From Sphingobium sp. V4 (GTDB lineage: Bacteria; Pseudomonadota; Alphaproteobacteria; Sphingomonadales; Sphingomonadaceae): DNA of 64,000 nucleotides. This document shows positions 11,188 through 19,895 of the stretch, in pieces. The translations under genes and the position numbers were made by a program. The notes beneath the pieces were generated by a model. That model saw nothing but the letters and a program-made list of their open reading frames with translations, was not told the DNA's origin and ran no database searches. Where the stretch lies: contig NZ_CP081001.1 in assembly GCF_029590555.1 (NCBI RefSeq), forward strand, positions 1,426,001 through 1,490,000, given 5' to 3'. The first letter of the stretch is position 1, and the number at the start of each line of letters is the position of its first letter.

Positions 11188-12912
11188 GTGCGGTTCAACG
11201 ATCTCATGCTTACGGTGCTGGCGGCGGATGACCCCAGTGGCCCGAATGCGGTGACGTTGTGGCGCCAGTGCGTAGACCTGCTTGCCCAGCAGGATCGGGC
11301 GGATCGCGCGCCGATGGCGCCTGAAGAAAAGTCCGCGCTGCTCGACCGGCTGAGCGGATTGCGGCCCAAGCTCAGCGAGGCCCAGCGAATCGCAACCGTG
11401 GTCGAACTCGGACGGCGGCTGCGTTCGACGGCACTGGTGTCCTTTTTCGGAAGCGATCGACCGTCCATCGCGGCCGCCGCGATGGCGCGGGCGGAACTGC
11501 CTGACGACGCATGGGCGAGTCTTTTGCCGGAACTCACGCCCACGGCTCGCGGCGTGTTGCGCGGCCGCCGCGACATGGGGCCGGCGACGCGGCAGGGCTT
11601 GGAGGCATTCGGTCCCACCGATCTCGTCCTCACCACCGCGCGGCAGGACATGGTGGGCGACCCCGCCCTGTTACTGACCGGTGAAATGGCCGCGGTCGAG
11701 GCAGATGGCGCACCGGAAATGCGGAGCGCAACAGTCACGCCCTTGCGACCACCCGCTCGCGGCGAGGACCAGATCCGTAACCTGGTGGATCGCATCGCGC
11801 AATTCACCAGCACGCGGCGGCCAACGCCCGAGCCTGCGCCGGCACCCGAAGAGACCCGGCCTGCCGCGCGCGCCTTCGCCTTCGAAACCGACGCAGCCGG
11901 CGTGATCCTGTGGATAGACCAGGGTCCGCGCGCGGCATTGATCGGCCTCTCGCTGGGAGAAGCCGTGATGGAAGGCGGTAGTGGACCGGACGGTCATGTC
12001 GCGGGCGCTTTTGCCCGGCGCAGCGCCTTCCGCAATGGCCGCTTCAGCATTGTCGGAGGCGCGATGGACGGGGAATGGCGGCTGTCGGCCACGCCGTTCT
12101 TCGATCCGCGTTCGGGACGTTTCCAGGGCTATCGCGGCCAGGCGCGCAGGCCTTATCTGCATGAAGTTGCCACGCCGCCGGAATCGCCGCCAATCACTGG
12201 CCTGTCGGCTGATTCGCTGCGCCAACTGGTGCATGAACTGCGCACGCCGTTGAACGCCATATTGGGCTTTGCCGAGATCATCGAGCAGGAACTGTTCGGC
12301 CCGGCGGGTGACGCCTATCGCGATATGGCGGGCAAGATCGCGGTCGATGCCCGCCATCTGCTGACCGCATTCGACGATCTGGACCTGGCGGCGCGCGCGT
12401 CGCGCGGCGATGAACCTGCCGCTCCCTGCCTGATCGATTCCGCGCATCTGGTCATGCAGGTCGCTGCCCGCTTTCGCGAACAGAGTGGAGCGGCACTGCC
12501 CGCGCCGCTCGACATCGCCATAGCCCCGAATTTGCCACCGCTGCTGATCGATCCGGTCCAGGGCGAGCGCATGGTGCAGCATCTGTTTCGCACATTGATC
12601 TCCGTCTCGCCGGCGGGTGAGGCCGTGACGGGAGCCTGCTGGATGCGTCCAGACGGCGCGCAAGGCCGCATCGTGCTCGCGGTCGACCGGCCGTCCAGCC
12701 TCGTCGGCCTAGAAGAGAGGCAGCTGCTAGATCCGGGCTATGGTGCGGATGGCGAGTGGGCGGACGGGCCATTGCTGGGCATCGGCTTTTCGCTGAGACT
12801 CATCCGCAGTCTGGCCAGCAGCTGCGGCGGCGGTCTTGAGATCGAATCCGGCCGCCTGCTGCTGGTCCTGCCCGCCGCATCGGCGGCGAACGACGCGGCG
12901 GATCTGGGCTGA
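11188..12912 (+). CDS. sensor histidine kinase with a degenerate ATP-binding domain
   Basis: A 574-residue soluble protein; no membrane segment is seen. Residues 1-150 are helical and rich in Ala/Arg. Residues about 228-320 look like a PAS-type sensor (AFETDAAGVILWIDQGPRAALIG). A HisKA dimerisation domain follows, with phospho-acceptor His349 in LRQLVHELRTPLNAILGF. The C-terminal ATPase part keeps a glycine box (GPLLGIGFSLRLI near 528-540), but where an N-box Asn is expected (about 461-471) the sequence is RMVQHLFRTLI. The start is GTG at 11188 with only a weak upstream purine run; ATG at 11206 is an alternative. No response regulator is adjacent. Confidence 0.75.
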   Translation: MRFNDLMLTVLAADDPSGPNAVTLWRQCVDLLAQQDRADRAPMAPEEKSALLDRLSGLRPKLSEAQRIATVVELGRRLRSTALVSFFGSDRPSIAAAAMARAELPDDAWASLLPELTPTARGVLRGRRDMGPATRQGLEAFGPTDLVLTTARQDMVGDPALLLTGEMAAVEADGAPEMRSATVTPLRPPARGEDQIRNLVDRIAQFTSTRRPTPEPAPAPEETRPAARAFAFETDAAGVILWIDQGPRAALIGLSLGEAVMEGGSGPDGHVAGAFARRSAFRNGRFSIVGGAMDGEWRLSATPFFDPRSGRFQGYRGQARRPYLHEVATPPESPPITGLSADSLRQLVHELRTPLNAILGFAEIIEQELFGPAGDAYRDMAGKIAVDARHLLTAFDDLDLAARASRGDEPAAPCLIDSAHLVMQVAARFREQSGAALPAPLDIAIAPNLPPLLIDPVQGERMVQHLFRTLISVSPAGEAVTGACWMRPDGAQGRIVLAVDRPSSLVGLEERQLLDPGYGADGEWADGPLLGIGFSLRLIRSLASSCGGGLEIESGRLLLVLPAASAANDAADLG

Positions 12913-12962
12913 CACACAATCAGCGAAACTCTCTGGCAACCATTGGCCGCTAGGGACGTGTC

Positions 12963-14000
12963 ATGACTGCTTCCGTACATGACGGCAATCTGCTGGCGCA
13001 GCCGCTGGTCGAGGATATGATCCACCTCGATCCCGCGTTCGGGACACGCTTCATGCTCTTCATCGATACCGAGGAAGAGTTTGATTGGAATGCGCCGTTC
13101 AGCCGCGCAGATCATGCCGTTTCGGCGCTCGACGGTATGGCGCGCGGTCAGGCCTTTTTCGCGGCGGCCGGCGTCAAGCCTGTCTACGTGACCGACTATC
13201 CCGTAGTAGAATCAGACGCGGCGGCCGCTATGATGGGGGAATGGGCAAGCGACGGAGCGGCCGATATTGGCGCCCATCTCCATCCGTGGGTCAATCCGCC
13301 CCATGTCGAGGATGTCAATGCGGCCAACAGCTATGTCGGCTTTCTGCCCGAGGCGGTCGAGCGCGCGAAACTCGAAGCGCTTTGCCGACGACTGGAGGAA
13401 CGCTTCGGCGTGCGTCCCACGGCCTATCGCGCGGGGCGTTATGGCGTTGGGCCAAACAGCGCCCGCTTACTGGAGGAAGCGGGTTTCAGGCTCGACAGTT
13501 CAGTTCGCAGTCGGTTCGATTACAGTGCGCAACATGGTCCCGATTTTCGCGGCCTGCCGCAAAATCCCTATTGGGCCGGACCCGCGCGCACTCTGGTAGA
13601 ATTGCCGCTGTCCACAGCTTTTGTTGGAATGATGCGCGGGGGCGGGGAGCGATTCTATCGGGCGGCCCAAAGCATGGGCCCGATTGCCGGCGCCCTGTCG
13701 CGCGCGCGGATGTTGAGCCGGGTGCCGCTAACCCCGGAAGGCGTCCCGGTACATGACGCCATAGCGGCTATCGACGCGCTGATCGAGGAACGCGCCAGGG
13801 TTCTCAATTTCAGCTTCCACTCGCCCACGCTCGAACCGGGACACACGCCCTATGTCCGCACCGAAGCGGACCGAAGCGCTTTTTTCGCGTGGTGGGACGC
13901 CATATTGACCCATCTCGCCAGGCGCGGCGTTCGCGCCGCCAGCCTCGGCGAATTGCTCGCGGCCATTCCTGCGCGCAGGAAGGCTTGCCAAGCGGCGTGA
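12963..14000 (+). CDS. polysaccharide deacetylase (WalW-like) family protein
   Basis: A 345-residue protein of the NodB/polysaccharide-deacetylase superfamily, WalW-like subgroup. Motifs seen are FIDTEEEFDW (Asp35, the metal/catalytic Asp region), AHLHPWVNPP (His105 and His107, metal ligands), YRAGRYGVGPN, and a late FSFHSPTLEPGHTPY. Such enzymes remove N-acetyl or related groups from glycans; the substrate here is unknown. No signal peptide is apparent, so a cytoplasmic role in glycan precursor or capsule synthesis is possible. It starts 50 bp after the histidine kinase on the same strand and may be co-transcribed. The tRNA gene begins 31 bp downstream. Confidence 0.8.
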   Translation: MTASVHDGNLLAQPLVEDMIHLDPAFGTRFMLFIDTEEEFDWNAPFSRADHAVSALDGMARGQAFFAAAGVKPVYVTDYPVVESDAAAAMMGEWASDGAADIGAHLHPWVNPPHVEDVNAANSYVGFLPEAVERAKLEALCRRLEERFGVRPTAYRAGRYGVGPNSARLLEEAGFRLDSSVRSRFDYSAQHGPDFRGLPQNPYWAGPARTLVELPLSTAFVGMMRGGGERFYRAAQSMGPIAGALSRARMLSRVPLTPEGVPVHDAIAAIDALIEERARVLNFSFHSPTLEPGHTPYVRTEADRSAFFAWWDAILTHLARRGVRAASLGELLAAIPARRKACQAA

Positions 14001-14031
14001 TGCTGCCTAATCCCGCCGATGTTCAAGGGTG

Positions 14032-14107
14032 GGGCCTGTAGCTCAATGGTTAGAGCTGGCCGCTCATAACGGCTAGGTTGCGGGTTCGAGTCCTGCCGGG
14101 CCCACCA
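14032..14107 (+). tRNA. tRNA-Ile (anticodon CAU, lysidine type)
   Basis: A 76-nt cloverleaf with encoded CCA. The 7-bp acceptor pairs GGGCCTG with CGGGCCC. The anticodon loop in CCGCTCATAACGG reads CAU. The D-arm (GCTCAATGGTTAGAGC) and overall sequence resemble the minor isoleucine tRNA read as AUA after lysidine modification, not initiator or elongator tRNA-Met. Confidence 0.88.
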
Positions 14108-14148
14108 TGAATTTCAGGGAGCTGGCGATTTTGCGAAGCTTGAGACGT

Positions 14149-15267
14149 TTAGCGCAGCTTCTCGATCCGCACGACCGCCCCCTGCTTCACCCAATAGTCA
14201 AACCCACCCCAGCGGATCCGGTCCGAGCAGGCCGCCGCCAACTGCATCCCCAAATGCGTCCAGCACACGGCAAATGGCGCCAATATGTCCCACCAGAGCG
14301 ATCGGCGGGCCGCCTGCACCTGCTCCGGTTCCAGTATGTCAGCGATGATCCGCGCCCGCACCAATGCCCTGCCCGCCGCCGCCCCGTAGCCGATCATGAC
14401 TGCGGGCCAGCCGCCATACAGCAACGCCCACAACCAAAACGCCGACTGGACCGCGACCAAGGCGGTCGCCAAGCGCCACATGCCCGCGCTGTTGGTGATG
14501 ACATGCCGATATTGTCGAACGCCGAAGGCCAGCGCCCCACTCGCCTGCAACGGGCTCGCCACCAGCAAGTCCCGCACCGGCCGCAGCCGCAGCTTCGCGC
14601 GCCAACCGGCCAGCCCAACTGCCATGTCGTCGGACAGCCGCCCCGCCAACGCCGAATCCAGGTCCAGCCGGTCCGCCACCGCCCGCGATATCGCCATCGC
14701 GCCGCCCCAGGGCATGGTCGCGTTGGCCGACCGCGGCAGTGTCGCTAATTGCATCTCCACCGCGCCGACCAGCGCCGCGACCATGTTGCGTTCGGGGAGT
14801 AGAAGCCGATAGCCGGTGACGATGTCCGCCTTGTCGCGGACCAGCGGGAAAAGCAGCCGTCCGACCAGCCGCGTCGGCGGATCAATGTCGGCATCGATGA
14901 ACAGCAGCCAGCGATCCTCTGGCCGCAAAGCGCGTAGCGCCGCGCGCAACTTGTGCACCTTCTGGCCTTCATCCTGCGCGATTCCGGCGGCGACGATCTG
15001 CACCCAGCCGCCTTCCCGCGCCGCCAGCGCGTCGGCCGCCGGACAGGCGCCCGATGTCGCAATCAGCAAACGAAAAGCCGCGCTTTGCGCTTTCAGTCGC
15101 GCGATCAGTACCGGTCCGCCATCCCAGTCGTCGCGGACGCTCAGAATGGCCACTGCGCCATCGGGAGCCTCGATCTTCCGGTCTGTCGGCACATGGCGCA
15201 GATACAGCGCCACCCCCATGAGGGTCAGCGCCTGAAGCAGCGCCCATATCCAAAGCATGATCGTCAC
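14149..15267 (-). CDS. GT2/GT21-type glycosyltransferase, possible ceramide glycosyltransferase
   Basis: A 372-residue membrane-associated glycosyltransferase with a GT-A fold. It has an N-terminal anchor helix (residues 3-22), LLFIDADIDPP (Asp125/Asp127), LSDDMAVG (Asp213/214) and VRQYRHV, which sits where GT21 ceramide glucosyltransferases have R-Q-x-R-W; here the final Trp is His255. Two or more C-terminal membrane segments follow (near 264-290 and 310-335). GT21 enzymes in sphingomonads make the glycosphingolipids that replace lipopolysaccharide, which makes that role attractive; hopanoid or other lipid glycosylation are alternatives. It is divergent from an LpxL-like acyltransferase 50 bp away. 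Confidence 0.72.
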   Translation of the reverse strand: MTIMLWIWALLQALTLMGVALYLRHVPTDRKIEAPDGAVAILSVRDDWDGGPVLIARLKAQSAAFRLLIATSGACPAADALAAREGGWVQIVAAGIAQDEGQKVHKLRAALRALRPEDRWLLFIDADIDPPTRLVGRLLFPLVRDKADIVTGYRLLLPERNMVAALVGAVEMQLATLPRSANATMPWGGAMAISRAVADRLDLDSALAGRLSDDMAVGLAGWRAKLRLRPVRDLLVASPLQASGALAFGVRQYRHVITNSAGMWRLATALVAVQSAFWLWALLYGGWPAVMIGYGAAAGRALVRARIIADILEPEQVQAARRSLWWDILAPFAVCWTHLGMQLAAACSDRIRWGGFDYWVKQGAVVRIEKLR

Positions 15268-15317
15268 GGCGCTGCGCCCCTTTACCGTCTCAACTGCTGC
15301 TGTATGACGCTATCTTC

Positions 15318-16181
15318 ATGCTCTCCAACCCTTTTCTCTTCATGCTGCTTCGCCGGTTGCCGGCCACCCCGGCATCATGGCTTGGAGGGTGGCTGTCATC
15401 CCGCATCGCACGCCCGCGCATGAAGTTGCGGGATGCGCGCGCGCGCGCCAATCTGGCGCTCCTCCGCCCCGATCTGACCCCCGCCGATCGCGAATCCCTT
15501 CTGACGCACCGCTGGGAAAATATGGGGCGCACCCTGGCGGAACTCGCCAATATCGACCGGCTGGTCGACGGGGCGCATATCCAGGTCGAAAACGCGGCGG
15601 ACTATCAGGCCGTGCTGGACGCGCCGCGTCCGCTGATCGGTCTGTCGGTCCATCTGGGCAACTGGGACCTGCTGGGCGCGCATGGCAAGGCATCGACCGA
15701 CCGGCCCGGCCTTGGCGTCTATGCGCCCCCGGCCGATGAAAAGACCGCTGCTCAACTCGGCAAGGCGCGGCAAAGCTATATGGATGAAGTCGTAACCGGC
15801 GATGGTGCGGCACGCCGCATATTGAGGCATCTGACCCGCCATCCCCGCGCCAGCCTGTTCATCCTGCTGGACGAACGGCGCAACCGGCAGGTCTGGTTTC
15901 CGACGTTCGGCCGGCCGGTGGAGCCGTCCGGCAATCTGTCGATCGCGCTGCGGCTCGCGCGCAAGACCGACGCGCGTTTCCTGCCCTTCTATCTTCTTCG
16001 TACCAGCGGCCCCCATTTCAGGCTCCACTGGCATCCGCCGCTCGATCCCGCGATGATGAGCGACGCAGAGATCGTCGCCGCGCTCGATCGGTTTCTGGGA
16101 GACGCCTGCATCACCCATGCCGACCAGTGGCTCGCATTGCATGACATGGACCTGACCGCAGACGGCCACCATGTGACTTGA
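15318..16181 (+). CDS. LpxL/HtrB-like lipid acyltransferase
   Basis: A 287-residue member of the lysophospholipid/lipid A acyltransferase family. The catalytic HX4D motif is SVHLGNWDLLG (His112-Asp117), and a later block LLDERRNRQVWFPTFGRPV matches the second family motif. The N-terminus is weakly hydrophobic, consistent with inner-membrane association. In enterobacteria these enzymes acylate lipid A; sphingomonads are known to carry glycosphingolipids instead, so the acceptor is uncertain. The divergent GT21-like gene suggests an envelope lipid pathway. Start ATG 15318 has no strong ribosome site, so the exact N-terminus is approximate. Confidence 0.78.
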   Translation: MLSNPFLFMLLRRLPATPASWLGGWLSSRIARPRMKLRDARARANLALLRPDLTPADRESLLTHRWENMGRTLAELANIDRLVDGAHIQVENAADYQAVLDAPRPLIGLSVHLGNWDLLGAHGKASTDRPGLGVYAPPADEKTAAQLGKARQSYMDEVVTGDGAARRILRHLTRHPRASLFILLDERRNRQVWFPTFGRPVEPSGNLSIALRLARKTDARFLPFYLLRTSGPHFRLHWHPPLDPAMMSDAEIVAALDRFLGDACITHADQWLALHDMDLTADGHHVT

Positions 16182-16209
16182 ACGTCCATCCCCGCTAAAG
16201 CCCGCTGCC

Positions 16210-16854
16210 ATGTCCCGACTCGCGATCAAGATTTGCGGCCTTTCTACGCCCGAGACTGTGGGGGCAGCCGTTCGCGCGGGCGCAAGCCATCTGGGCTTCG
16301 TCCATTTTCCCAAAAGTCCGCGTCACGTCGAGCCTGAGCAGATGGCCGCGCTCGCTGCAGCCGTCCCGGCCCATGTCGAGCGGATCGCGGTTGTCGTCGA
16401 TCCCGACGACGAACAACTCACCGGGCTGGCCAGGAGCGGCGTGCTGACTGCGTTCCAGCTTCACGGCAAGGAAAGCGCTGAACGGGCGGCGGCCATCCGC
16501 CAGCGTTTCGGCCTGCCGGTATGGAAGGCAATCTCGGTCAAGACGCGTGCCGACATCGATGGCGCCAGCCGCTATTCGGGCGCTGTCGACCGGCTGCTGT
16601 TTGACGCCAAGACGCCCGACGGCGCGGCTCTCCCTGGCGGCATGGGTCTGCGCTTTGACTGGACATTGTTGTGCGGCCTTTCCATCCCGTCGCCTTGGGG
16701 GCTGTCGGGCGGCCTGTCGATCGCCAACGTGTGCGAGGCGATCCGTGTCACCGGCGCGCCTCTGATCGACGTTTCGTCTGGTGTCGAAGACGGGCCGGGC
16801 ATCAAGAGTGTGGACAAGATCACGGCCTTCTGCAAAGCGGTGTCCGCATGTTGA
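16210..16854 (+). CDS. trpF: phosphoribosylanthranilate isomerase
   Basis: A 214-residue TrpF that converts N-(5'-phosphoribosyl)anthranilate to CdRP in tryptophan synthesis. The catalytic Cys is in LAIKICGLSTPE near residue 10, and the general acid Asp lies in TAFQLHGKES/LLFDAKTPDG; the phosphate-binding end is GGLSIANVCEAIR and LIDVSSGVEDGPGIK. It is the usual length for a monofunctional TrpF. It leads the trpF-trpB-trpA run typical of alphaproteobacteria, with a 99-bp gap before trpB that shows no clear attenuator or leader peptide. Confidence 0.96.
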   Translation: MSRLAIKICGLSTPETVGAAVRAGASHLGFVHFPKSPRHVEPEQMAALAAAVPAHVERIAVVVDPDDEQLTGLARSGVLTAFQLHGKESAERAAAIRQRFGLPVWKAISVKTRADIDGASRYSGAVDRLLFDAKTPDGAALPGGMGLRFDWTLLCGLSIPSPWGLSGGLSIANVCEAIRVTGAPLIDVSSGVEDGPGIKSVDKITAFCKAVSAC

Positions 16855-16953
16855 CGCTGAATGCCCTTGCCCTGCGCATCGAAGGACGATGGCGCTGATC
16901 GCTTCCCTTGAACCGAAGCGAACACCCATATCTGTCCCGGAAAGACTGACATC

Positions 16954-18195
16954 ATGACCGATATTGCTACCTTGCCCAACAGCCTGCGATCCCAGCCCGA
17001 CAAGAGCGGCCATTTCGGCGCATTCGGCGGCCGCTATGTCGCCGAAACGCTGATGCCGCTGATCCTGGAGCTGGAGAAGGTCTACAAGGCCGCCAAGGCT
17101 GATCCCGAATTCGACGCCGAATATGCCGAACTGCTCCGTTCCTACGTCGGTCGCCCCAACCCGCTTTACTATGCCCAGCGGCTGACCGAAGCGCTGCGCG
17201 CCAGAGCGGAGCCGGGCAAGGGCGCAAAAATCTATCTGAAGCGCGAGGAACTGAACCATACCGGCGCGCACAAGATCAACAATTGCATCGGCCAGGCGCT
17301 GCTCGCCCGGCGCATGGGCAAAAAGAAGGTCATCGCCGAAACCGGCGCGGGCCAGCATGGCGTGGCCACCGCGACCGTCGCTGCCCTGTTCGGCATGGAA
17401 TGCAAGATCTTCATGGGCGCGAAGGATGTGGAGCGGCAGAAGCCCAATGTCTTCCGCATGAAGCTGCTGGGCGCGGAAGTGATCCCGGTCACATCGGGAT
17501 CCGCTACGCTCAAGGATTCGATGAACGACGCGCTGCGCTACTGGGTGTCGAATGTGCATGACACATTCTACATCATCGGTACGGCAGCGGGGCCGCACCC
17601 CTATCCCGAACTCGTCCGCGATTTCCAGTCGATCATCGGCAAGGAAACCCGCGCGCAGATGCTGGAGGCCGAAGGCCGCCTGCCCGACATGCTGATCGCA
17701 CCGGTTGGCGGCGGCTCCAACGCCATCGGCCTGTTCCATCCATTCCTGGATGATCCCGAGGTCGCGATGATCGGTGTGGAAGCGGCGGGCGAAGGGCTGG
17801 ACAAAAAGCACGCCGCGAGCCTTGCCGGCGGCGCGTCGGGCATCCTCCACGGCAACCGCACCTATCTGTTGCAGGACGAGGACGGCCAGATCACTGAGGC
17901 CCACAGCATTTCCGCCGGCCTCGACTATCCCGGCATCGGCCCGGAACATAGCTGGCTGCACGAGATCGGCCGGGTGCAATATATGCCGATCAGGGACGAC
18001 GAGGCGCTGGAGAGCTTCCAGACGCTCAGCAAGCTGGAAGGCATCATCCCCGCGCTCGAATCCGCCCATGCCGTGGCGGCGGCCGAACAGATCGCGCCGA
18101 CGCTGGACGCAGACAAGATCATCGTCATCAACCTGTCGGGCCGGGGGGACAAGGACATCTTCACCGTCGCCGACGCGCTGGGAGTGGAGATGTGA
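16954..18195 (+). CDS. trpB: tryptophan synthase beta chain
   Basis: A 413-residue TrpB1-type beta subunit. The pyridoxal-phosphate lysine is Lys107 in [16 protein letters not shown], and the phosphate-binding glycine loop is [10 protein letters not shown]. The protein condenses indole with serine in the alpha2-beta2 complex with TrpA. Its stop codon TGA (18193-18195) lies two bases before the trpA ATG, so the two are translationally coupled. CGGAAAG precedes the start. Nothing unusual is seen. Confidence 0.98.
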   Translation: MTDIATLPNSLRSQPDKSGHFGAFGGRYVAETLMPLILELEKVYKAAKADPEFDAEYAELLRSYVGRPNPLYYAQRLTEALRARAEPGKGAKIYLKREELNHTGAHKINNCIGQALLARRMGKKKVIAETGAGQHGVATATVAALFGMECKIFMGAKDVERQKPNVFRMKLLGAEVIPVTSGSATLKDSMNDALRYWVSNVHDTFYIIGTAAGPHPYPELVRDFQSIIGKETRAQMLEAEGRLPDMLIAPVGGGSNAIGLFHPFLDDPEVAMIGVEAAGEGLDKKHAASLAGGASGILHGNRTYLLQDEDGQITEAHSISAGLDYPGIGPEHSWLHEIGRVQYMPIRDDEALESFQTLSKLEGIIPALESAHAVAAAEQIAPTLDADKIIVINLSGRGDKDIFTVADALGVEM

Positions 18196-18197
18196 GC

Positions 18198-19013
18198 ATG
18201 GATCGTCTGGCCTCCCGCTTCGCCGCCTGCAAGGCGCAGGGCCGCGCCGCGCTCATCACCTTCGTGACAGCCGGCGATCCCGACGTTGCCGCCACCCCAG
18301 CCATCCTCGACGCGCTGGTTGCGGGCGGGGCGGACATCATCGAACTGGGGATGCCCTTCACCGATCCGATGGCCGATGGCCCGGCGATCGAACTGGCGAA
18401 CCTGCGTAGCCTTGGTTCCGGCACGAAGACTAAGCATGTCTTCGCACTTGCCGCTGATTTCCGGGCGCGTCATCCCGATACGCCCCTGATCCTGATGGGC
18501 TATGCCAATCCGATGCTGGTGCGGGGGCCCGACTGGTTCGCCGATCAGTGCAAGGCTGCGGGCGTCGACGGCGTCATCTGCGTCGATATCCCGCCGGAGG
18601 AAGATGCCGAGGTCGGCCCCGCCCTGCGCGGCGTCGGCGTCCACCTTGTTCGACTGGCGACGCCGACCACCGATGCAGCTCGCCTGCCCGCCGTGCTTGA
18701 TGGCGCCAGCGGCTTCCTCTACCATGTCGCCGTCGCCGGTATCACTGGCAAGCAGCAAGCGGCACAGGCCAATATCGAAATCGCTGTGGAAAAGCTGAAG
18801 GCGGCCACCGACCTGCCGATTGCGGTCGGTTTCGGCGTCCGCTCGCCCGAGCAGACCGCCGCGATCGGTCGCATCGCCGACGGCGTGGTGGTCGGATCGG
18901 CGATTGTGGACATCGTGGGATCACATGGCGATGCCGCAGCTCCCTTCGTCCAGAATTTCGTCGCTGCCCTCAGCAGCGCCCTCACCGCAAACACCCAAGA
19001 GACCGCCGCATGA
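18198..19013 (+). CDS. trpA: tryptophan synthase alpha chain
   Basis: A 271-residue alpha subunit that cleaves indole-3-glycerol phosphate. Catalytic Glu and Asp are in [14 protein letters not shown] (canonical ELGIPFSDPLADGP), and the phosphate-binding [10 protein letters not shown] and VGSAIV blocks follow. I prefer ATG 18198, eight bases after GGAG that lies inside the trpB end; a GTG at 18192 would be only two bases from it. The stop overlaps accD by 4 bp. Confidence 0.97.
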   Translation: MDRLASRFAACKAQGRAALITFVTAGDPDVAATPAILDALVAGGADIIELGMPFTDPMADGPAIELANLRSLGSGTKTKHVFALAADFRARHPDTPLILMGYANPMLVRGPDWFADQCKAAGVDGVICVDIPPEEDAEVGPALRGVGVHLVRLATPTTDAARLPAVLDGASGFLYHVAVAGITGKQQAAQANIEIAVEKLKAATDLPIAVGFGVRSPEQTAAIGRIADGVVVGSAIVDIVGSHGDAAAPFVQNFVAALSSALTANTQETAA

Positions 19014-19858
19014 GCTGGATCAACCGCGTCCGCAACGCCCTCCCCTTCACGAAGAAGGAAACCACAGCCGAGACGCTGTGGCACAAATGCCCCTCCTGCA
19101 TGGAGATGATCTTCATCAAGGAGTGGGAGGAGAATCTCTCGGTCTGCCCGCGCTGCGACCATCATGGCCGTATCGGGCCCAATGAGCGGTTCGAGCAGAT
19201 CCTCGACGCCGGCTTCATCCTGCTGCCGACACCGCATGTACCCGAAGACCCGCTCAAATTCCGCGACAGCAAGCGCTATCCCGATCGCATCAGGGCTGCC
19301 CGCAGCGCCACAGGCGACCAGGATGCGCTGATCAATGCGCGCGGCGCGATCGACGACGTGCCCCTCGTGATGGGCGTGCAGAATTTCGCCTTCATGGGCG
19401 GTTCCATGGGCATGGGCGTGGGCGCGGCCTTCATCCAGGGCGTCAATGACGCGATCGCCCATAAATGCCCTTATGTCATCTTTACCGCCGCCGGCGGCGC
19501 GCGGATGCAGGAGGGAATTCTTTCCCTGATGCAGATGCCCCGCGCCACCGTGGCGATCCAGAAGCTCCATGCGGCCGGCCTGCCCTATATCGTCGTGCTG
19601 ACCGATCCGACGACGGGTGGCGTTACCGCGAGCTATGCGATGCTGGGTGATATCCAGATCGCCGAGCCGAACGCGCTGATCGGCTTCGCCGGACAGCGCG
19701 TGATCGAAAACACGATCCGGGAAAAGCTGCCCGAAGGATTCCAGCGCGCCGAATATCTGCTGGACCACGGTATGCTCGACATGGTGGTCCATCGCAACGA
19801 ATTGCGCGATACGCTGGCGCGTGTGATCGGCTATCTCAGCCCGCGCGCCGCCGCCTGA
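19010..19858 (+). CDS. accD: acetyl-CoA carboxylase carboxyltransferase beta subunit
   Basis: A 282-residue AccD, the beta half of the carboxyltransferase that moves CO2 from carboxybiotin to acetyl-CoA. The N-terminal zinc ribbon is intact (CPSCMEMIF...[10 protein letters not shown]), followed by crotonase-fold motifs [17 protein letters not shown] and [18 protein letters not shown]. Its ATG overlaps the trpA stop (ATGA at 19010-19013). The trpA-accD-folC order is widely conserved in alphaproteobacteria, tying fatty-acid and folate genes to the tryptophan operon. Confidence 0.98.
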   Translation: MSWINRVRNALPFTKKETTAETLWHKCPSCMEMIFIKEWEENLSVCPRCDHHGRIGPNERFEQILDAGFILLPTPHVPEDPLKFRDSKRYPDRIRAARSATGDQDALINARGAIDDVPLVMGVQNFAFMGGSMGMGVGAAFIQGVNDAIAHKCPYVIFTAAGGARMQEGILSLMQMPRATVAIQKLHAAGLPYIVVLTDPTTGGVTASYAMLGDIQIAEPNALIGFAGQRVIENTIREKLPEGFQRAEYLLDHGMLDMVVHRNELRDTLARVIGYLSPRAAA

Positions 19859-19895
19859 TCCAGACATCATCGCGCGACAGGGGGGAGCAAGCGCC

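Noticed and set aside
14107..14748. A plus-strand frame starting at the last base of tRNA-Ile
   Set aside because: It begins in the CCA end and runs opposite the glycosyltransferase gene; its Pro/Arg/Gln-rich translation is typical of a shadow.
16855..16953. Possible tryptophan attenuator between trpF and trpB
   Set aside because: No leader ORF with Trp codons and no terminator/antiterminator hairpins were found.
16195..18069. A 624-codon minus-strand frame opposite trpF and trpB
   Set aside because: Shadow of the trp genes; composition is Arg/His/Gly-rich nonsense without domains.
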